62,000 nt of DNA from Adiantum capillus-veneris (taxonomy: Eukaryota > Streptophyta > Polypodiopsida > Polypodiales > Pteridaceae): positions 104,328,912 through 104,390,911 of the forward strand of contig CM043963.1 of the NCBI GenBank assembly GCA_014529385.2. The letters are read 5' to 3'. Positions within the stretch are counted from its first letter, which is position 1. Each line of letters opens with the position of its first letter. The notes below the pieces were generated by a model, which was not told where the DNA came from, searched no databases, and saw only the letters and a list, made by a program, of their open reading frames with translations. The position numbers were made by a program, and so were the translations under genes. Below, piece by piece: positions 22,791-33,769 of this stretch.

Positions 22791-23037
22791 ATTAAAATCC
22801 CATCATTCAGAATCATATACTGAGAGACTTAAATAGTGTTTCCAAAAGCATATTGTGTACATAACAAAACAAAGAAGAATTTTTTGATATAAGATTCATC
22901 ACAAAATACTCTGATACATGACAAAGTAGGAGCTTAAGCTGGAACTTCTACCATATGAAAGCAAGGATCTTTACCTGCCAACCAACCACAAGTACAATTT
23001 AGTTAGAACTAATTTGTAATAAATAGGTGACAAGTAT
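22791..23037. other. Noncoding flank
   Basis: No gene or clear repeat seen. The five bases before the element C LTR are AGTAT, one half of a possible target-site duplication whose partner is outside the window. Confidence 0.5.
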
Positions 23038-23321
23038 TGTAAGGTCCCTCCCTAAACCCTAGAGCCATTCAGAACTTTTTTAGCCTAGAAAATAATTTAG
23101 AAAAAGCAAGACCGACAAAGAAGTCATGCGGACAACAAGACTTTACTCCAGAATGAAAAGACAAAGATATTTCAGATAAGAAATTACGTCAGCCCTATCT
23201 TTTTCCAAAAAGATTAAGATAATTTTTATACTTCTTCATCAAAAGTCGCGCGGGAACTGATCTAGATCGAGAACTGACAGAAAAAGGGACTAACTTGATT
23301 GGAAGATAAAGTTAAGAGATA

Positions 23322-23795
23322 GGAATTGAGAAGAGAATTGGAGTCCAATAAGAATTGAGAAGAGAATTGGGGTCCAATAGGAATTGAGAAGAAATTGGGG
23401 TCTAATAAGAATTGAGAAGAGAATTGGGGTCCAATAGGAATTAAGAAGAGAATTGGGGTCCAATAAGAATTGAGAAAAGAATTGGGGTCCAATAGGAATT
23501 GAGAAGAAATTGGGGTCTAATAAGAATTGAGAAGAGAATTGGGGTCCAATAGGAATTAAGAAGAGAATTGGGGTCCAATAAGAATTGAGAAGAGAATTGG
23601 GGTCCAATAGGAATTGAGAAGAAATTGGGGTCTAATAAGAATTGAGAAGAGAATTGGGGTCCAATAGGAATTAAGAAGAGAATTGGGGTCCAATAAGAAT
23701 TGAGAAAAGAATTGGGGTCCAATAGGAATTGAGAAGAGAATTGGGGTCCAATAGGAATTGAGAAGAGAATTGGGGTCCAATAGGAATTGAGAAGA
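23322..23795. repeat. 28-29 bp tandem array with a 115-bp higher-order period
   Basis: Sixteen units of the type GAATTGGGGTCCAATAGG plus a purine-rich AATTGAGAAGA. Units carrying TCTAATAAG recur at 23401, 23516 and 23631, exactly 115 bp apart, so blocks of four units were amplified together. The right LTR has only about two units (41220-41285). Apparent minus-strand proteins across it are low-complexity artefacts. Confidence 0.9.
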
Positions 23796-24329
23796 ATTCA
23801 AACTGAAATAAAATTATTTGATTGAAGAATTCAATTTAGAGTAAAATTCTTGAATGAGTCAAAAGTTGCAACTTTCCACTGATTCTCTCTCTAGCTTGCA
23901 TTGAAGGTGAGCCCAACCACCCTCCGCAGTATATACATTGTATTCTACCCACCATTTCCTATATAAGCACCCCCTCTCCTTTGTAATTTGACACACATTG
24001 CTAAGCTACTTGCATAATTTCCATGCTCAAGATTATGCTTAAGTAAATCAAGGTTTCCATTAAACCTTGCTCTTGCTCTCTCACTCTCTTGAAGGCCAAA
24101 CCCTTGAGGGTTTTGTGAAGAAGTTCCTCTTCATCCTAAATCCCTTTCCTTCTTCCTTGAGCCTCACATCTCTTCAAGAAGGACTTCAACCCCACTTCCC
24201 TCTTGTTTAGAGGAGGTAATCTTCACTTGTTCCAGGATTAATTAACCTAAATCATGTGTTTTAATACTAGGAAGGTTTATGTGCATCATATTAGGTTTAA
24301 GCTTTAATGGCAACCTTGCTTTTAGGGAT

Positions 24330-24800
24330 AATCTCTAATGGTATCCTTGCTTCCTTAAGTTGAGATTTCAAAGGTAGGTTTGCACTCTTAAGATAAGCTT
24401 TAATGGTAACTTTGCACTTAGGTGTAAGCTTTAGTGACTACTTTGTACTTTAGGTTTAAGCTTTAATGGTAACCTTGAAATTAGGGTAAAATATTAATGG
24501 TTTCTATCCATCATTAAGTTAAGCTTCAAAGGTAGATTTGCACTCTTAAGCTAAGATTTAATGGTAACTTTGCACTTAGGTGTAAGCTTTAGTGACTACC
24601 TTGTATTTTAGGTTTAAGCTTTAATGGTAACCTCGCAATTAGGGTTAAGTGCTAAGAGTATCTATACATCATTAAGTTAAGCTTCAAAAGTAGATTTGCA
24701 TCCTTAAGCTAAGCTTTGATGGTAACTTTGCACTTAGGAAAAGCATTGAAGAGACAAGCTTGCAATTTAGGGTTTAGCTTCTAGGGTGACTTTGTGTGTA
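24330..24800. repeat. 158-bp tandem repeats in the C 5' LTR
   Basis: Three degenerate units marked by CAAAGGTAGRTTTGCACTC-like strings at 24369, 24527 and 24685. The right LTR has the same three units at 41869, 42027 and 42185, so this array predates insertion of C, unlike the 28-29 bp array. Confidence 0.8.
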
Positions 24801-26424
24801 ATTAGGGTTAAGCTTCCGTGGATTATTACACACAATGCTAATGCATTAAAAAAGATCAATGTTGTGCATTTGACAAAGTGAACTTAAAAAGTTGGCATTT
24901 TTGAAGAGACATTAACCATCAAATGCCTATGGCAAAAATTCGCTTATATTTTCTAAATAAACTTGGCTCGTAGATAATTAATGAAAGTAGGAATTAAGGT
25001 TGGTAAATGAATGAACCTGGAAACTACCAACTAGGAGTTAAAAAGGAATCTTGAGAGGTGATAGGGATAGCCCATTGCAAAACATAGATTTAACTAAGAG
25101 TTTTGAAGATTGTTTAGAAATGACCGAAAACCAAGATGGATCTTCTTGGGGTCAATTTGATTGAAAGGCCGGCCCAGTGAGAGGATTTTCTTGGGGAACT
25201 TGACGGATATTGACCCTTTTTGGCTAGGGCAACGTAGCCGGCAATTTTGTTATACCTAGGTCATTCATGCCCGAGGGATAAGGGATGAGTGGGTTTGTTT
25301 TATTTTTTCCCGGCCGGGTGAAGTACCTGCGGTTTCTTATTGGAAAACGGCCATAATCCAGTTATGGCCTAATGCCAATAGTTGGATGAGAAGGTCATAC
25401 TTAGGGAGGATGATGTGAATTGAATTAAGGAAATTTGTTTGATTTGGTTGCGTAAAAAGGAACTGGAAAGGCTAGGAATATAGGGGCTATCTTGTGCATC
25501 TGTCACCAGATGGTGCTATACCTCTCGAAATAAAATGCTTAAGAAGGAATGATTAAATTACTTGATGACCCTTTCCCAAACACTTAATTCTAGGAAACAT
25601 TGTGAAGGTGCTGCCATTTTGATGGCTTGTAACCAATTATCTAGGTCCTGAGTAAGGCAAGATGAATTGGTTGAAACTAAATGTGTTGCATGATTAGTTA
25701 GGAAACTAGTTACAAGCTAATTGTAGCAGATAAAGGTAAAGAAATGAATTAAAAGTTTCTAAATAAAGATCTGGTGGAAACAACCAGATGAATTTCTCTA
25801 AAGAAGGTTATGCAACAGATTGTATGTTGCTTGTTGTCTGACGATGTCTTATAGACTGTCTTCTTGATTTTGTAGTAGTTAAGTACTACCTCGGGAAGGG
25901 ATTTTCATGAAATGGTTCGGTGGGTGGACGGATCCGGAGGGTCAGATGGCCGGATGTTGAATAAATTTTTTATGTTAAATTCTAGGACTATGCGGGATAA
26001 AAACGGGTAAGCGGGAACAAGGGAGAGGAGGTAGGATTATAAGATCCCTCTTCTTAGGGGAAAGCGATAACTGTCGTGCCTGTTTGTCAAGAAAAAGGGG
26101 TTATCGCCATGAACCAAGGGTGAACAAGAAAGCAAGAGCAGATCCTCAAAATAAAGATCAAGAGAATCAAGACTAAGGACCATGATTTTGCGTGTGGGTG
26201 ACTAAAAGATGCCAAGGAAGGATTAAATTATGATAAGAGGATAGAGTCATCAAATTGATGGGATTTACCCCCTTGGGTTGGCATTCAAGATAGGGCGGGA
26301 GTCCTGTCTAGGTGTCGGTCTAAAGTGGGAGGGATACCTGCATATAGATCTATGTCATTCACTGGAGCAGTCTGGAAGACTGAGGGAGGTGAGTAGGGTC
26401 GAGTCCGGGTATGGCCCTCACAAG

Positions 26425-26437
26425 TGGTATTAGAGCC
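26425..26437 (+). promoter_or_regulatory. Primer binding site of element C
   Basis: TGGTATTAGAGCC, two bases after the LTR end CTCACA. It differs by one base from the common plant element site TGGTATCAGAGCC, complementary to initiator methionine tRNA. Confidence 0.75.
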
Positions 26438-27251
26438 TAATTTTGGACCTTGGACCTTGGAATTTTGGATTAATGTATGAGGGAAAAACAACTCAGTCTA
26501 TTCTACTCCCAAATTTCAATAATATATTACAAAATGAAGTCTTGATGTTCAAATAAATTATTGAAAATTTTTCAAGATGGCTTGGGATCTGCTAAAAGAA
26601 ATTCAGTGGATTGTCTATGAGAGGATGGAAACTACTATGCTAGAGCGAAGGCTCGCTATGCTGGAACATTTTAGGGAGCTCTTATTTCCAGAAACCTATA
26701 CTTGTCCCTGGGATTTAAGCAAGTGGGAAGTGTGAGTAAAGTTGGAAATGAACGATATAGAAATTTGTGAAAGAATAGGTAATGCACTTTTGCGAAGACG
26801 CATGCAAGTGGCATAAATGAATGAAAACACATGCACTTGTGTGAAGACACATGAAAGTGGCATGGATGAAACTTTTATTGAGCTTTACTTGTCATTCTCC
26901 CTTAAGCTTAGTAATAAGAAGCAAGATTGGGTAAAGTAGCTACCACATGAAGAATTAATTTTTGGGACACTGACTGGAAGATAATTTTGAGTAATAATGA
27001 AGAAATCCAAGTTCTTGTGATTATCCACCGATAAATCTATAAGTATATATAGCAAGACTCATTTTGAAATCACTAATGGCTTGGAATATTCAAGAAGAAG
27101 AAGTTTATAGGATAGTCCTGAAAGAATGGGGATTGCTGAATTAGAGAACACGTTAGTCATGTTGAGACACCTTATCAAACTTTTCTCTCCTAAGGAAAGT
27201 TCCATTTCTACTAAGAAATAGAGAACATGTGGGTCAAATGTGGTTACACGG
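26438..27251 (+). pseudogene. Leader and start of gag, element C
   Basis: A frame near 26578 (MAWDLLKEIQWIVYERMETT) runs about 50 codons to a stop and has a helical look expected of a gag N-terminus. A related piece resumes near 27120 (MGIAELENTLVMLRHLIK). Element D then interrupts it. Weak evidence, no diagnostic motif. Confidence 0.4.
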
Positions 27252-28392
27252 TGTGAGCGGGATGGAAACACACAGAACGCCTCTATAAGGACCCGACACA
27301 CACTCTTGGGAAGATACACACACACACTAGGGGGCACCACTCGGCTTACACAACACACCTGGCCGAGACAGGGAACACACCTATGGAGTGAGAGGAGAGA
27401 GACTATCCACTTGCCCACTCCACACAGACACACACACACACACACACCCAAAAAACTCAGCTCAAAAGAGGAGAATTTCTGATGTTTAGATACAAAAGAG
27501 CTTGGGCCAACACCAATGGGGCAAACAGCTCACACAATATGGGTAAAATAAGCCAGATACAATCACAAACTAGAGCAGAAACTTCGCTCATAGGAGAAAC
27601 TTACACAGAAAAACAGCAGGAAAAGAGTGAGGAATTTGGCAAAATGGACAGCGCCATCGCGTTCGGAACGGCCCAAAACCCCAGTCTACAATGTCAAAGT
27701 GCTCAAATCCGACCTCGGATGAGCAGTTTACGGCCAAAACAAGCTCCAAAATGAGCAAAAACACAGCTGCGGCTGTTCCTCCTCTCTTCTCCACGTTTTT
27801 TTTGGTCTTCTCTCAGTTTTTTCAGTTCCCACACTTAGCTTTATTAGTTGGGCACCCTTGGCCTTTTAGATGACCTCAAACGAACCCCGAGCAGGCCAAA
27901 AACTGACCTCGCAGTGCATAGTTGTCACCTTTTTGCATCATTCGCACACCGGGCACTCAGCTTTTTTCCAATAATGCATCTCGCCACCACGTGAAGTGGC
28001 CCCAAAAATTGGTCCTAATGATGACCTTTCTGCATAACTCTCACAAGAAAACACCCACGTTGTGTCCGTCCTCATCCGCGTGCAAATATTGACCTCGTTC
28101 GCCCTCATGACGCCACTAGATGCCATCTGACACACCTGCTGACCTCACGTCGTCGGCCCGTGGATAGCTTCCTCGAGAAGTTTTACGCGCTATCAACTCC
28201 TCATTATTGTAGAAAAAACACACTGGTACTGGTAATAGTGAAAATCGCTGCACTATGTACATGCTGTCCTACCTGTACACATGTGGGCCCCACGTAACCA
28301 CCTGGCTCTGGAAAATGGGTAATCCTTTATTTGATGCACCATGCATGTATATGTACATATGCGCAATTCCTTGCTCCAAAAAACTCCTGACA
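27252..28392 (-). repeat. 3' LTR of element D
   Basis: 1141 bp, on the minus strand TGTCAGGAG...CGCTCACA. Matches 34848-35986 with only scattered substitutions and a 2-bp difference in an AC microsatellite. Apparent ORFs inside are duplicated in both LTRs and are not genes. Confidence 0.9.
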
Positions 28393-28398
28393 TAATTT

Positions 28399-28410
28399 GC
28401 CCATCCCCTA
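28399..28410 (-). promoter_or_regulatory. Polypurine tract candidate, element D
   Basis: On the minus strand TAGGGGATGGGC lies a few bases before the LTR start TGTCAGG, in the normal place for plus-strand priming. Confidence 0.55.
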
Positions 28411-28420
28411 GCCTGCTAGA

Positions 28421-30847
28421 TCATTCATGATCAGCAGCAGCAAAGAGAGATATGAGACTCGCCGCATCACAGGTCTCCTCATCCCTCACCAACACAGCTT
28501 GATCCACAGACATCTCATCTTGCTCCACCATCATCAACCTGGCATGATACAACTTAAGACGCAATCCATTTACCCTTGACGTATGTAAAATCCCATTCAG
28601 GTTAGCCAACTGATATGTACCATTCGGGAAACACTCCACTACCTTGAAAGGGCCTTCCCACTTAATTTGAAACTTCTTTTGGAAGGTGTTGTCCAGTTTG
28701 CTGTTGTAGCGCAAAACCAAGTCATGTTTCTTGATACCCTTACTTTTAACCTTTTCATTTATCTTTGCCAAAGCCTTATCCTGCATCTGCCCATAATGCT
28801 CCAATGCGCTCATCCTATCCAACTGGACCTCTTGTAACTGCAAGAGCCTCTCTTTGAATGCATCACTAGGCGACCCAAGAAACTTCTCTAACATCTTGAC
28901 CGCATGCAACTCTACCTCCACAGGCAATAGTGCTTCCTTTCCATACACCAAATGAAATGGAGTAAACCCTGTACCTGTCTTCACCGAAGTACGGTAAGCC
29001 CATAATGCACTAGGCAATTCCGAATCCCAATTCTTTCCTTGGTGCTCTGTCACTTTAGAAAGAATTTGTACCAACTCACCATTGAATCTTTCATTTAAGC
29101 CATTAGAGTGCGGGTAATAAGGAGTGGTATGCTGGTGCCTAATCTTCATCTTTGTGCATAAGAAGTCTAGCAGTTTAGCCCTAAATCCTGGCCCCTTATC
29201 TGAAAGTAGCTCTAATGGCACCCCAAACTTGCAACATATTTCATCATACACAAATTTTGCCACATCCTTTGCAGTGATCTGTTTTACTGCTATAGCCTCT
29301 GCCCATCTAGAGAGATAGTCCACTGCTGTCAAGATATAGCTTTTGCCCCTGCTTGTGATAGGTAACGGGCCTATTGCATCAATCCCCCACTTTTCAAACA
29401 CATCAAACGCCATAATGGTTTTTCGTAGCTCTGGCTTCAACACTCTCTTCCCTAATGCTTGACACCTATTGCAAGACCTACACCAATGGTGAACATCCTT
29501 GTGCAAACTAGGCCATACATACCCCTCTTGCAAAATCTTATGCAAGGTGATCTTTAGAGCAAAATGGCCACCACATGCGCCTTCATGATTCTCTTCCAAC
29601 ACTCTGTAAAGCTCCTCCCACCAAGGTACACGTCTCAACACGAGATCAGCCCCTTTCATGTATAAGACATCACCAATCAATTTGTACATGTATGCTCTAC
29701 GCACAAAGCCATACTTCTTAGACTTCTGAATCTCCTTTGGAATGATTCGTGTTAGCAAAAACTCCTCTTCTTGAGCCAAACTTTCCCGGCCATGATAAAG
29801 AGGTAAATTGGTCCTCAACACGAATAGCTCCCCAATCATGCCTTGAGCTGCTTCATGTGCCTCTCCATTTAGAGCACGTTCAATGTGTCTGATGCTCCAT
29901 GCTTCAAACTTTTTTAACAGGCCTTTATTTCTAAAGCACATTTCCTTCAATGAGGTGTTCTTGCTCTTCCACACACCCAGCACTTGCTTCACCACTAACA
30001 AGGCATCACCTTTTATGCTCAACCTTCGAACCCCATGCTTCAAACAAATGTGTAATCCGGCTTCCAATGTAGCATATTCAGCCTCATTGTTACTATGCGC
30101 ATCCAATTTGAACCCTCTCTTGCATACTAGCTTCCCCTCTGGATCATAAAGTGCTATACCCCCTGAAGCTGCATCATGGCTCTTTCTGTATGAACCATCA
30201 AAGAACAACACATGTGCATTTCTGATCTGTGGCACTTCTTCAACTACCTTTCTCACCACCTCTTCCTTAACAATAAGGGGATTCTCCTTGTAGGTCAACA
30301 AATCAGCTAGGGTAGCCCTTGTACTATCTTCCACTAGAAAAGAGAACTCAAACTCTTGCAGCTCAATTACCCATTTCTTCACCACATTTGACATGTTAAT
30401 ACCATTAATTAACTGTGGCAAAAAGGCATAACTCGTCAAGAAAACAAAAGGCCGTGGTAGCAAGTAATGACGAAATCGTCGACAAGCAAATATTACACTG
30501 GCCATCACTAGCTCTACTTCCGATAACTTTCTCTCCGCTACCAACTTCACTCGGCTTGCACAATACACTGGCCTCATATAATGGCTGCCCTTCCCCTTTT
30601 GCAATAGCATAGCTCCAATGGCATCATCCCCTACTGATGGATTTACATAAAAAACTTTCTCCCAATCAGGAGCCTGCATGGCTGACAAACCCCCTAACAC
30701 CTCTTTCACCTCTTGAAACACTTCTTCACACTTGTCATCCCATTGCAATGGATCATGCTTTGCCACTTGCTGTAATGGATAAAGAAGCTGCGAAGACAAT
30801 GGAATAAACCGTGCCATGTACTTCACTTTGTGTATAAAGGTTGCCAC
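28421..30847 (-). CDS. Dual RNase H and integrase part of element D pol
   Basis: 808 codons in the same frame as the upstream gag-pol ORF, separated by one TGA. Residues 1-150 are the Ty3 RNase H, but its first catalytic Asp site reads YVNPS and the third reads LTSYAF, so it looks inactive. Residues 210-340 are a second RNase H of archaeal type: FFDGS (217), NNEAEY (253-258) and IKGDALLV (about 278-285) keep three acidic residues; the fourth site reads NGEAHEAA. Integrase follows: zinc-binding C-X2-C near 456, WGIDAIGP, LLSDKGPGF and NGLNERFN give the D, D, E triad. The C-terminus has WEGPFKVV. There is no chromodomain. The first residue here is a GTG directly after the stop, so it is not a natural start. 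Confidence 0.85.
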   Translation of the reverse strand: MATFIHKVKYMARFIPLSSQLLYPLQQVAKHDPLQWDDKCEEVFQEVKEVLGGLSAMQAPDWEKVFYVNPSVGDDAIGAMLLQKGKGSHYMRPVYCASRVKLVAERKLSEVELVMASVIFACRRFRHYLLPRPFVFLTSYAFLPQLINGINMSNVVKKWVIELQEFEFSFLVEDSTRATLADLLTYKENPLIVKEEVVRKVVEEVPQIRNAHVLFFDGSYRKSHDAASGGIALYDPEGKLVCKRGFKLDAHSNNEAEYATLEAGLHICLKHGVRRLSIKGDALLVVKQVLGVWKSKNTSLKEMCFRNKGLLKKFEAWSIRHIERALNGEAHEAAQGMIGELFVLRTNLPLYHGRESLAQEEEFLLTRIIPKEIQKSKKYGFVRRAYMYKLIGDVLYMKGADLVLRRVPWWEELYRVLEENHEGACGGHFALKITLHKILQEGYVWPSLHKDVHHWCRSCNRCQALGKRVLKPELRKTIMAFDVFEKWGIDAIGPLPITSRGKSYILTAVDYLSRWAEAIAVKQITAKDVAKFVYDEICCKFGVPLELLSDKGPGFRAKLLDFLCTKMKIRHQHTTPYYPHSNGLNERFNGELVQILSKVTEHQGKNWDSELPSALWAYRTSVKTGTGFTPFHLVYGKEALLPVEVELHAVKMLEKFLGSPSDAFKERLLQLQEVQLDRMSALEHYGQMQDKALAKINEKVKSKGIKKHDLVLRYNSKLDNTFQKKFQIKWEGPFKVVECFPNGTYQLANLNGILHTSRVNGLRLKLYHARLMMVEQDEMSVDQAVLVRDEETCDAASLISLFAAADHE

Positions 30848-33769
30848 TCACTTCGTACTCGTAGGTGATGGAAGAAGAATAATAGACTTAACCTTGTCTG
30901 GATCAGCCTCAATGCCATTTTCTGACACCATGTGGCCCAATAACTTCACCCTTGGCTGTGCTAGATGACATTTCTTTGGATTTAGTTGTCCTCCACATTC
31001 ATCATATCGAGCCAATACCATCTGCAGCTTCTCATGGTGTTCAGCCCTACTGCTATAAACACAGAAGTCATCCATAAAAGCTTTAACACAACTACCAATG
31101 AATGGTTCCAACACCCAATTTGCTCTCTCTTGATAGAAGGAAGGTCCATTTGACAACCCAAATGGCAATACTGTGTAGCAATAGCAACCCCATGGCGTAA
31201 TAAAAGTTGTCTTTGTGCGGTCTTTAAGAGCAATCTTCAATTGAAAATAGCCTGAAAAACCATCACACACACTGTACCTCTCATAACCTGCCACTGAATC
31301 CAAGATCTGATCAATGAATGGAAGAGGATATGGGTTCTTCTTAGTGGCTGCATTTAAGGGTTTAAAATCTACACAAATTCTCCACTTCCCATCCTTCTTT
31401 GGACTGACTACAACTGGACTCACCCATTCTGTGGTCTCCACAGGGACTATGAACCCTGCCTTCAATAACTTGTCCACCTCTTCTCGCAAGGCTTCCATTT
31501 GCTCTTGACCCATCCTTCTTAGCCTTTGTCGCACTGGCTTAGCACCTTCTTTCAGCTCTATATGCATCTCTTCACCCTTGAACCCTCTGATCTCTTCATA
31601 TGAAGTAATGAACAAATCAGGAAAACTAGCCAGCATATGCAAAAATATATCCTTCTCCATAGCTAAGAGGTCTCCACTAATCATTTGCGTCATTAATTCC
31701 TGCTTCTTTGACAACTCAACCTTGGTTTGCATCAGCCCTTCAATCACTTCATAAGGCCCTTCACTTTCATCTTCAACCTCATTCGCAAATGCAACCAAAC
31801 CAATCTCCTGGATTTCTTTGTCCATCAAAAGAAATGCAACATCAGCATCCTCATCACTGCTGGTAGTGCTATCACTGTCCTCATCTGTCACCGTGGAAGA
31901 GTCTTCATCACTAGACTCATCCTCATCTTCATAAAGCTCCTCTAATCGTTTCCTTGTGTCCATATTATAAAGCTTCTTGGTACCTGTCTTTCCATAGAGG
32001 CTAATCGTACCATGTCGCCAATCTTGAACAGCTCCCACTGCACGTAACCATGGTCTGCCCAGTATAATAGGATATGCTCCCAACCCTGCTGGCATCACAT
32101 GAAAATCAGCCACTGCCTTTGCATCATATGCCTCCACTTCTAAGCTCTTTACAACACCCAAGCATTTTACTTTTTGATGGTTTGCCAATCTGATCCGAAA
32201 ACCTGACACCCCAGCCATTGTGAGACCCATCTTCTCAACGCATGAGTGTGTTATGACGCATATTTGGGCTCCGCCATCCACATAACCTTGTCCTAAATTT
32301 TTCCTTTTATGCCACACATCTACTATTGGACAAATGTCTGGTAGCTCGTCCATTGCCAACACCTTCACTGAACCTCTCTCTGGCTCTTTCTCCATTGGGT
32401 TAACCATCCTCTTCCAATGTCGCTTTAGCTTAGGCACCATCTCTATAAGCTGCCCAAAAGTAACATCTGCCTTCCTGCTCGTCAGATCCTCCTTCAAGTC
32501 ATAGCTTAATTGCCCATCCCCTAGTGGAAAATCTGAAACATGAAACTTTCGACGAGATCTCCTTTTCCTCTTGGCCTTGACATCCTCGCCTTCATGGCTC
32601 TTTCCTTTCTTCTTACTAGGACCTGGGGCACTTCTTCCTTCCTTATCCTCTGTGATCCTCTTCCCAATAGGCATCACTAATGTATCCTCTAGCTTTGATG
32701 CCTTCTCCAAGGTGACTACACTTAGCACTTTTGTCTTTCCCTTTTCCTCCTGGGTCAGTCCACTGGTTCCTTCGTCTCCCTTAATTTCGATGCCATAATC
32801 ATTTGACCTAGTTAGCACCTGTCTTGGCAATGGATACATGTCTCCCCCCATCCTTGGTGGCTTATCACATTGCGGGCTGATGTGACCCAACTCTCCACAA
32901 TTATAACATGTGGGCGTCTGCCTCCAAAACCTACCATTGCTTTGTCCAACACCATTCCTAGGCCTTTCTTCACCTCCTGGCTGATTTGCAAACCTCCCTC
33001 GACCTCGATTATTTCCCACTTGACCTAGCATGTTTAGGCTGAGATTCTTCATCAAATCTACCATTTGCCTCATGTCTTGCCTTAGCCCATCATCTTGCAC
33101 TGCTGTAGTGACCACTGCTAGCATAACCTGAGTAGTAACAGGAACTACTGGTTCATGATGAACCCCTGACATGCGCCCTTGTAAAGACTCTATAGGCTGA
33201 AATTCAGACCTCATTGGCAAAGACTCCACCCCTAACTGGCTCATTTTCCTCAGCTTCCACTCTTTGTTCCTTGCTACCTCTAGTGCATATTCATATGTCC
33301 TAGGCTTCTTTAGCTCCACTCTCCAACGTATATTCTCCCAAAGACCAGCTAAGAACCTGTCCTTCTTCATCATGTCAGGCGGGGGTACCTGTGGTGCTAA
33401 AGCCTTGCACATTCGCTCCCATGCCAATGAAAACTTACGTATGTGCGCATCTACTGGCTCACCTTCCTTCTGCACCAAACCTTGTACTTCTTGCCACACT
33501 TTGTCAGGATCTTCTATCTTCACAAACTCCACTTCCAATCCATGCCTTAGATTGTCCCAACTCAATCTTATAGGTGGATCTGCTGCACGCAACTCCTCTT
33601 CAAATGCCTTGGACCAAACTCGTGCATCACTCTTCAAACAAATTTGGAGAAGGCGTAACATTTGCGTAGGGTCATGAATCTGGTTGCTAATGCAGGCAAC
33701 CTCCATCTTTTCCAAAAATTCTTCCACATCTTCATCACTTCTTCCATGAAACTCCAGATAAGAGAAAGC
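30848..33769 (-). CDS. gag-protease-RT part of element D polyprotein
   Basis: The open frame begins at 33829, but ATG at about 33769 (MAFSYLEFHGR) is the likelier start. Residues are numbered from 33829. Gag core occupies about 25-200, with the zinc knuckle CYNCGELGHISPQC at 308-321 (standard C-X2-C-X4-H-X4-C). Basic KRKRRSRRK follows near 420. The protease has YVDGGAQICVI (Asp 518; DGGA instead of DSGA) and IILGRPWL. An acidic Ser/Asp-rich linker spans about 635-665. RT has WVSPVVVSPKKDG, VCDGFSGYFQ (Asp 856), LPFGLSNGPSFYQ and FMDD (918-921), and ends in GHMVSENGI. The TGA at 30850-30848 stops it before RNase H. All catalytic motifs through RT are present, so only this stop visibly breaks the polyprotein. 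Confidence 0.85.
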   Translation of the reverse strand, partial: AFSYLEFHGRSDEDVEEFLEKMEVACISNQIHDPTQMLRLLQICLKSDARVWSKAFEEELRAADPPIRLSWDNLRHGLEVEFVKIEDPDKVWQEVQGLVQKEGEPVDAHIRKFSLAWERMCKALAPQVPPPDMMKKDRFLAGLWENIRWRVELKKPRTYEYALEVARNKEWKLRKMSQLGVESLPMRSEFQPIESLQGRMSGVHHEPVVPVTTQVMLAVVTTAVQDDGLRQDMRQMVDLMKNLSLNMLGQVGNNRGRGRFANQPGGEERPRNGVGQSNGRFWRQTPTCYNCGELGHISPQCDKPPRMGGDMYPLPRQVLTRSNDYGIEIKGDEGTSGLTQEEKGKTKVLSVVTLEKASKLEDTLVMPIGKRITEDKEGRSAPGPSKKKGKSHEGEDVKAKRKRRSRRKFHVSDFPLGDGQLSYDLKEDLTSRKADVTFGQLIEMVPKLKRHWKRMVNPMEKEPERGSVKVLAMDELPDICPIVDVWHKRKNLGQGYVDGGAQICVITHSCVEKMGLTMAGVSGFRIRLANHQKVKCLGVVKSLEVEAYDAKAVADFHVMPAGLGAYPIILGRPWLRAVGAVQDWRHGTISLYGKTGTKKLYNMDTRKRLEELYEDEDESSDEDSSTVTDEDSDSTTSSDEDADVAFLLMDKEIQEIGLVAFANEVEDESEGPYEVIEGLMQTKVELSKKQELMTQMISGDLLAMEKDIFLHMLASFPDLFITSYEEIRGFKGEEMHIELKEGAKPVRQRLRRMGQEQMEALREEVDKLLKAGFIVPVETTEWVSPVVVSPKKDGKWRICVDFKPLNAATKKNPYPLPFIDQILDSVAGYERYSVCDGFSGYFQLKIALKDRTKTTFITPWGCYCYTVLPFGLSNGPSFYQERANWVLEPFIGSCVKAFMDDFCVYSSRAEHHEKLQMVLARYDECGGQLNPKKCHLAQPRVKLLGHMVSENGIEADPDKVKSIILLPSPTSTK

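Larger units (their letters stand above)
23038..26422 (+). repeat. 5' LTR of element C (about 3.4 kb)
   Basis: Starts TGTAAGGTCC and ends CTCACA immediately before a primer binding site. It contains a TATA box (TATATAAG, 23960-23967, conserved in the right LTR at 41449-41456), a 16-unit tandem array, and a three-unit 158-bp array. No coding sense. Only the first roughly 1.8 kb has a counterpart in the window; the assignment of the distal 1.6 kb as LTR rests on the primer binding site. Confidence 0.65.

Noticed and set aside
23262-23801. Several overlapping minus-strand frames with PIGPQFSSQFLLDPN-type repeats
   Set aside because: They are translations of the 28-29 bp tandem array in an LTR; there is no start context or domain, and the right LTR lacks them.
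27059-28135. ORFs in the element D LTR (for example 27059-27451, 27588-27794, 27938-28135)
   Set aside because: The same frames appear in both LTRs, overlap on opposite strands, and show no protein motifs.
30848-30850. TGA as a programmed gag-pol stop
   Set aside because: It falls between RT and RNase H, not between gag and pol, so regulated readthrough would make little sense.
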